From the NCBI GenBank assembly GCA_947646735.1, contig CANTFK010000358.1, positions 1-27,150 of the forward strand: 27,150 bases of DNA, written 5' to 3'. Of the stretch, positions 19,639 through 27,150 are shown in pieces. Both the position numbers and the translations under genes were made by a program. The stretch is from Peronospora farinosa (taxonomy: Eukaryota > Oomycota > Peronosporomycetes > Peronosporales > Peronosporaceae). The notes below the pieces were generated by a model. That model saw only the letters and a list, made by a program, of their open reading frames with translations, did not search any database and had not been told where the DNA came from. Each line of letters starts with the position of its first letter. The first letter of the stretch is position 1.

Positions 19639-22600
19639 ATGGTGCCTTTTCACCTGCCTCCTCCGGGAGGAGGGATAGACACGGCCAGCTCGGCCACATC
19701 GACAGGGAACGGCCATGGTAACGGGCAGAGCTCCGTTGACATCATGGAGAATTAAAGCTCTAACCACCAAGGAAGTATGGCTACAATCACGGGTAGTGCC
19801 TTAGACCCTGGCGGCTTCGATACCAACGACAAGTCCTCTACGGACCAAGTGTTACAGGGAAAAGCTCGCAGTGTAGCTACCTCCAAGCCTCTTTTGGTAA
19901 AAGAGTCGAGCAGCAGTCACGTTCAACAAGAAGCGCCAGTGGCAGCGGAGGGTCCGCCCGGTTCAAGTAGGCAGTCAACGGCTACACGGAGGTCTAGTGG
20001 TACCATGGATAGTGCTGGTAAAGCTGTTGCCCCAACTCAGGCAGCACACACCGGCAAAGCACCAGCCGCGCCGTCGCCAGTACCGCTGCGCGCATCGTCA
20101 GAAGATATGTTTACGGCACTGGTGGAAGACATGATCGACTCGCCTAACGTAGGACAGGTCAACGCATGGTGCCAGACAGTGCGTCAGCTATTTGCGGACG
20201 TTTACACGTCAATTCCGTGTAAATCAGAGACACTGCCTACCGAGAGGAAACGTTTTCCTACCCTGAGTGAGGCAAAGGCAGCTAGCTTATTGGGCCTGTT
20301 CGAACAAGTTTTTGTCAAGGGTAAAGAAAGTTTTGTGGAATGGAAAATAATGGCGAAGTCCATCACGCATGAGCTGCTGACCACAAAGTGGGCATTTAAG
20401 AAGATTGTTCGACGACTAGCTAGCAGGCACAAGTGGGCACACGCCCCGGTTCTAAATCAGTGGACTCAAGTAGTTCAACGTGGAGGGTCGTCACCACGTC
20501 GGCCCCCGAGTCGCGCAGGTCCTCAGTCTTTTAAGAATTTTATGTTCGATCCCGCGAAGTTTTCGTGCGAAGAAATCGAACGATTGAAAGCGCTGTGCGC
20601 AGCACTAGCATACCCAGCACGGCAACAATACGTACGGGAGGGTACCGACGATGAATGGGCGATAATCGTCAGATTAGTAGAAGGCACGGTGGCGTGTCGT
20701 CGCATGCCTGATTTTCTCAAGCATGTTCTAAAGAGTGAGGAGAGGCTACGTTTGTATAGCACCATCCAAGCTCAAGTGGAAGGTGAATTGATTTTACACT
20801 TGGATAAATCTCGTGTGGTCAAGGCGAGCAGGCAGACTACCAAAGCAATCACGGAAAGAATTTTGGAATCGGCGGAACTAGCTCGGATTAATCTTCAAGC
20901 ACTCCATCGAATGCTAAGTCAGACGAAGACAATTAGCTATGACCAAGTAATTAAGTAAATCCATTTCTACTTTTTTACTAGGGAAACGGCGGAACAGCAC
21001 CAAGAGGTGCGAGTGCCGTATTATGGCGGCGTGTATCGGCTTCAAAATGCCCACAGGCCAGAGAAGGGATCGGTTTGGCTCCGACAGCAGAGTCTTAATG
21101 GCACAGCTACCGGGCGACGGGTGGAATACACGGTGCAGCTACACAACCTTACCCGATTCAACGATATCGGTCGCATTGCAGCTTTTTTGAAGGCGAAGAT
21201 TCCGACTGATTTCGATATGGAAAATTTGGATACTCATACCCCGGATTCTCGGACGTCCACAATTTGGAAGGTCGCTTTCAAGCTGGCAGGTTGTCCCACA
21301 TTTTTAAATGGTGTGGTCAGAATACTTTGGTTTGGCACACCATTATCGTCAAACACCACAATGTCGGTCATCGCATTCAATGCCTGCAGTGTGGTAACCT
21401 AGATCACACCCTAGCTCGCTGTCGATTCACAGAAGACCAACTGCGGGGTCCCGGAGGCATTGAGGTGACTGAAGAGGACGTTCAGGATCTCGCAGATTTA
21501 GCAAAACCTTTTTCCAGTCTTGCAGAAATAAAAGCTATGGCGGCCCAACGACTTGAGCTTCAGATGGAGGCGGAAGGGGCAGCCCAGGCAGCAGTAACGC
21601 CGACACGGGTCGCCGACGTTACAGAGTCTACGTCAGGGGTACCAGTGGTACGCATCACCAGCAGCACTCCTCAGGCTGAACAAGGATCAAAGTATATCCA
21701 TCTGCAACCGGAACCGGCCCCTCCACCCAAGCAACCGTGGCTAACGAAGTCAACCAAAGGGGGACGGTCACAGTGGGATAAACAAATGGTTACAAATGCG
21801 GCCTCTGCACCCACGTCCGAAGTATACCAGGTGCTCATTGAGGACGAATACGATTTGGAAAGTAAAGCTAACCCAGAGAGTAATAGCGAGACTCAGCTTG
21901 TGCAAGAAACCGTGGTCGATTTAACAAAGAACTCTCAGGACGGGCATGGGCCCACTGGGAAATTGCCTCTCACATCTGAGGAAAAGCACCGACAATCGGC
22001 AGGGACATTGCGCGGTCCAGCACCGATAGCAACGGATCCCGTTATCCTCACGCATAAACGGAAAGAGAGAACGGCATTTTACAAGTTAGTCACTGGAACG
22101 GAGTCCATGAAACTTCCGGCGCTACCATTGGGCGCTAGATCAACATCTTCACCAGTTACATTGGCAGAGGCGGAACTTCAACTAGGAGTCCGATCGGTCG
22201 CCACGCCTGCGACCGGAAACTGTATGGCTATGGCACTGGCGCAGGCGACAGCAGAAGCAATTTTGGATGGGCCAGACAAAACCCTTGAGTTACTTACTGC
22301 CAGCCTAAAGCGAGGCATAAAATATACAGGGCTGATTGATCTCGAAGGGCAACTTGCACATGACCATAGAGTACATGTGCTCGCGAATGTCAAGAGAGGA
22401 TGGCCCTCCATGACCCGGCAAGAGTCGGCCACTCAAATGCGGTGGTACCTTGAGGATTTTGCAAGCAGCTCCTCCGACAGAACAGTCGAAGTTAGTGAGG
22501 ACACTTGGGGAGGAAGTGAAACGGTCGGCATGGCAGCCAATTTTCTGCAGAAAAAATCTATGTTCTACAGCAGTCAGAGGGCCCCAAACCGGGATGGCGG

Positions 22601-23112
22601 CGCAAGAAATTTATTCCGACTACGGTCACACGAAATCGGCGAGTTATTGAGACAGCTGCGGAATATACACTGTCAATGATGAATTTGATTGACGAAGTGG
22701 TGGCAGACAAGATCGAGAATCCCGGACAACTACCACTTTTGCTGCATTTCTGGGGCGCCATTACTCGGCGCTTCTACATACTGGTAGGACCAGTCAGCTT
22801 CCGAACTTTGAAGAGGAGGTGGACAGTAAGGAGACTCAAGTAACGATTCTGGCGAATGGAAAGTCCACTGAACCGTCGGTGACACCCGACACCACAGCTT
22901 TACAACAACTCGTGACGTGGACGGCTCCGGTGGACGATTTTATGGATGGACAATGGGACCCAGAAACTTGGACTGGTGCTCCAGACGAGGTTTGGGCAGC
23001 GTTAAAAGCTTATACGGTGCATCCCGATATTCAACACGATCTCCACGTGCTTTTTACGGTTAACGAGCCGCTACAATATCGCGATCTAGTACACTGGTTA
23101 TCACGTCAGTGA
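19639..23112 (+). pseudogene. LINE ORF1 (CCHC + OTU), broken
   Basis: The likely start is ATG 19639 (MVPFHLPPPGGGIDTAS), in the same frame as the long open stretch from ATG 19777. ORF1 proteins bind element RNA. The N-terminal 150 codons are low-complexity Ser/Ala/Pro; a helical middle part follows. The knuckle CLQCGNLDHTLARC (about 21382-21423) is of CX2CX4HX4C type, preceded by a VRILWFGTPL strand typical of LINE ORF1 proteins. An OTU-type domain closes the ORF. Lesions: TAA at 19753-19755 and TAA at 20956-20958 (both in frame), and frameshifts near 21330-21360, near 22560 and near 22755. The stop at 20956 lies at a GTAATT...TACTAG stretch (20946-20980) that resembles a very short intron; removing it would not preserve the frame well, so I favour a nonsense mutation. 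ORF1 ends at TGA 23110-23112, eleven bases before the ORF2 ATG. Confidence 0.75.
22190..22795 (+). other. OTU-type cysteine protease domain in LINE ORF1
   Basis: The catalytic-Cys box reads ATGNCMAMALAQA (about 22210-22248), matching the OTU pattern (D)GNC followed by a small-residue helix. A WGGSETVGMAANFLQ block (about 22508-22552) matches the OTU region in which Trp-Gly precedes the E..ALA helix. After a frameshift the frame continues to LLLHFWG, and after one more base shift RHYSALLH (about 22755-22778), which fits the terminal His-Tyr box carrying the catalytic His. OTU enzymes remove ubiquitin or process polyproteins. Position 1 of the GNC box is Thr, not the usual Asp. The domain is broken by two frameshifts here. 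Confidence 0.7.
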
Positions 23113-23123
23113 ATACCCTGGAC

Positions 23124-25482
23124 ATGACGAAGCAACAACAGGTTGCAGCAATATTACGTGGATGGGAAGACGAGAAGGCTGAATTATCTTTTATTCAAAA
23201 CCAGCAAGTTACGCATGACAAATTAAAATTTTGGCAATCCCAGCTCCACTCGGCTAGCAGAATTGGGCAAATTCTCGATCGCCACAGTGGCCCTTCGTCC
23301 CAAGAAATTTCAGGGTTACGCGCGGATGACATAGGCTCGGCTGAAACGCAGCACCTTCGTCGCAGCTTGGAGGTAAATTGTCGCGCTTTAGTGTGTCGCC
23401 ACCCTACAGCTGAACAAAACTTAGCTTTGATGGGCAGACAAACGGTCTTACCGGCACTACCAACTACGCCTCCAGCCGGGATACGATCAATTTCCGATGT
23501 AGCCCGAAAACGCAGCCATAATTCTTCCCCAGATGAACGGGTGTCGACCGGGGGTGTCGTGAGGAGCAAGCACATATCTAGAAAGGACGGAACGACACCA
23601 CCTCGACGTCGATCACAAAGGCTGAGGACTATGAGCGCATTGATCGGGATGATTGGGCGGCAACGTGGGAGGCATTAGCTCAGGAGTGGCCGTATCCCGG
23701 CAACATCCCTTTCCCCACCGCTAGGAGCTCTAAGACAGAGTGGCAGAGAGTAGCCAGGCACGCATCGGACCCACTACTATGGAATGTTAAGAATTTTATC
23801 TTTCCAGGGGAACTACTGCAGATTTTGGATGTTTCAGTCATCGAACAATGGATGACTGACAGACGACGTGCTTGTTTGGAGGATGGGCTCAGGAAGTATC
23901 GTGAGCAGCCCATGGATCGCCCCACGCAACGATGGATTGATCGATGGATCGCCAACTTACAGCACCGCAGCGATCAAATAAAACTTGCGCCGTTAGTTGA
24001 CAACGCTGATGATTGGAAATTACTACGTGCACACAATTACGCGGGGGACGACGTTCTTAAATTTTGTAATCCACAGCGTCGAACCCGGCTCAGTCAACAT
24101 CTATTGTGTGCACTGTTGTACGACACCGAAATTGCGGCTCTCGTCGAAGGCACACCGACGGCTAAACGAACGTCAGACAAACTCCGGTCCCATTTTAAAC
24201 TTATTATTCAGAATGGGCGTTACAAGGAGGCGTATTACAGCCCGTCGAAATCGGCTAATTGGGCTGCAATCGAGCGATTGTTTTGCTCCAGACTGGTCCA
24301 CAAGGTGGAATCCAGGTTAGTTCAGTACTAAGGGCTCTCTACGGGTACCATTGAAGACGTACTATTTCAAATCTGCAATTGAAATTGCCGATGCCTTCGG
24401 ACGTCACGAGATACTGAGCAAATTTAATTCATCAAGACGCCCATCTCTTCCATCAGCGGATCGTCGACTACTCACCCAAAATGTTCTTGGTTTTACGAAA
24501 GCCACCCGAAAACTCTGGATGGAAGCTTGGCGCCACACTCCAATCAAGCGACGACCTCTCGCATGGTGCATTCAGGAAACTCACGTGGAGACTGCGGATG
24601 AAGTTTCTGAATTGCAACTAGAGTGGCAACGTTTATGGGGTAAACATCTAGAGATCAATCAGGCCCCTATGTCTTACTGGAGCATAGGCTCATCCAGGGC
24701 TGCGGGGGTTGCTATTTTACTGACGCCTCGAGCAGCGGCTAATTCCGCGGGGTGGAACGAACATCGATGGAATTCACGAGCCATTGGGGTGACAGTACAT
24801 GATATGGTCATCTTCAATGTATACGCACCTAACAATAGGGCTGAGCGCGAAGTCTTTTTACGGGCCTACAGGAATGGAATATGCCATCCGACACTACTGT
24901 CCTGTTAGAGGATTTTAATAGTGTCCAAAGTCCCCAATTAGATAGATTGGGCCAAAGGTCAGCCAGCAGGCCAGAAAGTTTAGCACTGGGGCGACTGCTA
25001 AAGGAGACGGGACTCAGTGATGATCAGCTATTAAGGGAACATGCCGAGGACGACGCGGCTGTAGATACGACGGATCATTATACGTATTGGAACAACGAGA
25101 AGGCCAGCAGGATCGACCGGTTTTACGTGCCCCAAGACTGGGCGCCGCAAGTAATTTGGGTATCCTCGACGCCACTTCCCTATATTCTGACAATCAACAA
25201 GTCGAGCTACATCTGCGCGTCGCTCCATCAGATTGGAAACCATCCAAGCGAATTCAACCAAGGTATCCCATTCAAACTCACCAGCCGGACCGCGTCTTGG
25301 ACAACTTGTTAAACGAAATGGACACTATGGGGGTTGAACACACTTCTGTGGTAAAGTCGATCAAGAAAAATTTGATCAACAATATCGAAAGTGATCATAA
25401 TGTGGACCACTTACACGGCGGAAGTCATATCCTATGGATTATACTTGGCTATTGTATGGGAGCGATCAAGATCTATCGATGA
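23124..25482 (+). pseudogene. LINE ORF2 fragment: leader and APE-type endonuclease
   Basis: ATG 23124 opens the ORF (MTKQQQVAAILRGW). The first 400 codons (to about 24331, with a frameshift near 23620) are basic, Trp- and Arg-rich, and unassigned. From 24351 an exonuclease/endonuclease/phosphatase fold is visible: LTQNVLGF, WCIQETHVE (about 24564-24590), FNVYAPNN (about 24813-24836), EDFNSV in place of the usual GGDFN (24908-24925), and SRIDRFYV (about 25107-25130). The last box reads YSDNQQVELHLR (from 25183), with Asn where a catalytic His is expected. Frameshifts occur near 24865 and 25150. In complete LINEs this domain nicks the target DNA. The reverse transcriptase that should follow is missing after about 25400. 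Confidence 0.8.
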
Positions 25483-25514
25483 AGGATCGCATAGTTTATA
25501 CTTGGCTATTGTAT
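25439..25514 (+). repeat. 19-bp direct repeat at the LINE end
   Basis: TTATACTTGGCTATTGTAT occurs at 25439-25457 and again at 25496-25514, 57 bp apart. It lies in the short unassigned stretch between the endonuclease remnant and the satellite. It may be a junction duplication from a rearrangement or a target-site duplication around a tiny insert. Confidence 0.75.
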
Positions 25515-25613
25515 TGGAATGACAGCTTATCTGGATCGAACATGTGATGGCCACGGTTGGCCGGGGAGTACGCGGCGGTGATGACGATCAGGGTGGGAGA
25601 TCGCTCGATCGCA
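25515..25613. other. Junction between LINE fragment and satellite
   Basis: A 99-bp stretch that belongs to neither side. GC content rises (CCGGGGAGTACGCGGCGG near 25561) before the first GATCG-type subrepeats. No gene is present. Confidence 0.5.
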
Positions 25614-25736
25614 ATCGTCGATCGTGATCAACAAGTGTGATCGTCGATCGTGATCAACAAGTGTGATCGGCGATCGTGATCAACAAGTGTGATCGACGAT
25701 CGTGATCAACAAGTGTGATCGACGATCGTAAGCTCG
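25614..25736. repeat. 26-bp simple subrepeats at array edge
   Basis: About 4.7 head-to-tail copies of a 26-bp unit, each holding GATCG(T/A/G)CGATCG followed by TGATCAACAAGTGT. Copies differ at the central base. These look like the building block from which the 276-bp higher-order unit is assembled. This edge copy number differs from inside the array. Confidence 0.85.
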
Positions 25737-27059
25737 ATCTAGAAAGCCGATCGCGAGATGTAACCGGTTACAGATCGATCGTAACCTCGATTGACGGATC
25801 AAGATCGCGATGGTACGACGATCGTGATCAGGAAAGGGTGATCGTCGATCGTAACCTCGATCTAGAAAGCTGATCGCGAGAAGTAACCGGATACAGATCG
25901 TGATCGACAAGTGTGATCGTCGATCGTGATCGACAAGGGTGATCGACGATCGTGATCGACAAGGGTGATCGACGATCGTGATCAACAAGTGTGATCGACG
26001 ATCGTAACCTCGATCTAGAAAGCCGATCGCGAGATGTAACCGGTTACAGATCGATCGTAACCTCGATCGACAGATCAAGATCGCGATGGTACGACGATCG
26101 TGATCAGGAAAGGGTGATCGTCGATCGTAACCTCGATCTAGAAAGCTGATCGCGAGAAGTAACCGAATACAGATCGTGATCGACAAGTGTGATCGTCAAT
26201 CGTGATCGACAAGGGTGATCGACGATCGTGATCGACAAGGGTGATCGACGATCGTGATCAACAAGTGTGATCGACGATCGTAACCTCGATCTAGAAAGCC
26301 GATCGCGAGATGTAACCGGTTACAGATCGATCGTAACCTCGATCGACAGATCAAGATCGCGATGGTACGACGATCGTGATCAGGAAAGGGTGATCGTCGA
26401 TCGTAACCTCGATCTAGAAAGCTGATCGCGAGAAGTAACCGGATACAGATCGTGATCGACAAGTGTGATCGTCAATCGTGATCGACAAGGGTGATCGACG
26501 ATCGTGATCGACAAGGGTGATCGACGATCGTGATCAACAAGTGTGATCGACGATCGTAACCTCGATCTAGAAAGCCGATCGCGAGATGTAACCGGTTACA
26601 GATCGATCGTAACCTCGATCGACAGATCAAGATCGCGATGGTACGACGATCGTGATCAGGAAAGGGTGATCGTCGATCGTAACCTCGATCTAGAAAGCTG
26701 ATCGCGAGAAGTAACCGGATACAGATCGTGATCGACAAGTGTGATCGTCAATCGTGATCGACAAGGGTGATCGACGATCGTGATCGACAAGGGTGATCGA
26801 CGATCGTGATCAACAAGTGTGATCGACGATCGTAACCTCGATCTAGAAAGCCGATCGCGAGATGTAACCGGTTACAGATCGATCGTAACCTCGATCGACA
26901 GATCAAGATCGCGATGGTACGACGATCGTGATCAGGAAAGGGTGATCGTCGATCGTAACCTCGATCTAGAAAGCCGATCGCGAGAAGTAACCGGATACAG
27001 ATCGTGATCGACAAGTGTGATCGTCGATCGTGATCGACAAGGGTGATCGACGATCGTGA
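25737..27059. repeat. 276-bp higher-order satellite
   Basis: A tandem array with an exact 276-bp period: the marker TAACCGGTTA begins at 25761, 26037, 26313, 26589 and 26865. Within each unit there are two related halves (each with CCTCGATCTAGAAAG and an AGTAACCGG or TGTAACCGG block) plus three to four of the short GATCGACAAG(T/G)GT-type subrepeats. Middle copies are nearly identical; the leftmost copy is the most diverged, as is usual at array edges. By hand I count about 25 GATC tetramers per unit. 276 is a multiple of three and stops are rare on the minus strand, so open frames of 88-168 codons recur; these are a by-product of the repeat. Confidence 0.95.
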
Positions 27060-27150
27060 TCAGCAAGTGTGATCAGTATGATCGACGATCAGCAAGTGTG
27101 ACAAGTATGATCGACGATCAGCAAGTGTGACAAGTATGATCGACGATCGT
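27060..27150. repeat. Variant 29-bp subrepeats at window end
   Basis: The array changes here to units of about 29 bp of the form GATCGACGATCAGCAAGTGTGACAAGTAT (two clear copies, plus a partial first one). They share the CAAGTGT and GATCGACGATC pieces with the main array but lack the long inserts. The array continues past the window, so its total size is unknown. Confidence 0.8.

Larger units (their letters stand above)
19588..25482 (+). mobile_element. LINE with OTU domain, 3'-truncated
   Basis: A non-LTR retrotransposon in + orientation. The order is a Pro/Gly-rich ORF1 start, a CCHC zinc knuckle, an OTU-type peptidase domain, an unassigned ORF2 leader, then an APE-like endonuclease. The sequence passes directly from the endonuclease into unrelated DNA and a satellite; no reverse transcriptase or 3' tail is present. 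Both ORFs carry stops and frameshifts, so this copy is dead. The left boundary is uncertain. Confidence 0.85.

Noticed and set aside
20946..20980. Very short intron in LINE ORF1 (GTAATT...ACTAG)
   Set aside because: At about 35 nt it is shorter than all other introns here, and the frame simply continues after the TAA, which fits a nonsense mutation better.
25680..27014. Long minus-strand open frames (88-168 codons) in the satellite
   Set aside because: They recur because the unit is 276 bp (a multiple of three) and stop-poor; the frame on the + strand is also partly open. No start context or domain.
25614..27150. CRISPR-like array
   Set aside because: The repeats are contiguous and related throughout, with no unique spacers, and the surrounding genes are eukaryotic.

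Overview
The window looks like nuclear DNA of a plant-pathogenic oomycete (Peronosporales: Phytophthora or a downy mildew). The reasons are short GT-AG introns of 60-94 nt, a near-perfect oomycete Inr/FPR core promoter at 7841-7854, Ty3/gypsy and copia fragments of the type common in Phytophthora, and non-LTR retrotransposons with a proline/glycine-rich ORF1. The genus cannot be settled from the sequence alone.

Layout. Bases 1-10.3 kb are gene-poor and transposon-derived. A decayed Ty3/gypsy pol (RT tail, RNase H, integrase; + strand, about 1.33-3.72 kb) is followed by 1.5 kb with minus-strand coding-like remnants and a candidate 3' LTR (about 5.2-5.6 kb). A broken copia Gag lies on the minus strand (6.06-6.63 kb). 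One real gene sits in this territory, a secreted cysteine-rich protein (7911-9627), with one apparent frameshift in a run of five C. A possible copia RNase H scrap is at 10.1-10.3 kb.

Bases 10,971-19,317 are a compact housekeeping island: valyl-tRNA synthetase (minus strand, nine exons, probable mitochondrial presequence), a divergently transcribed PPIL4/CYP59-type cyclophilin-RRM-RS protein, an RNA 5'-triphosphatase/DUSP11-like phosphatase with an RS-like tail, and an FSH1/OVCA2-type serine hydrolase on the minus strand. A 620-bp insert with 18-bp flanking direct repeats lies between the cyclophilin and the phosphatase.

Bases 19.6-25.5 kb are a non-LTR retrotransposon (LINE). ORF1 has a CCHC knuckle and an OTU-type cysteine-protease domain. 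ORF2 begins with an unidentified region and an APE-type endonuclease, but is cut off before reverse transcriptase. It carries several stops and frameshifts, and the endonuclease has lost a conserved catalytic histidine. From about 25.6 kb to the window end runs a higher-order satellite with an exact 276-bp period and roughly 25 GATC sites per unit.

The window therefore shows an intact gene island inside repeat-rich DNA, as expected of a 'two-speed' oomycete genome. The most unusual items are the OTU-bearing LINE and the GATC-saturated satellite beside it.
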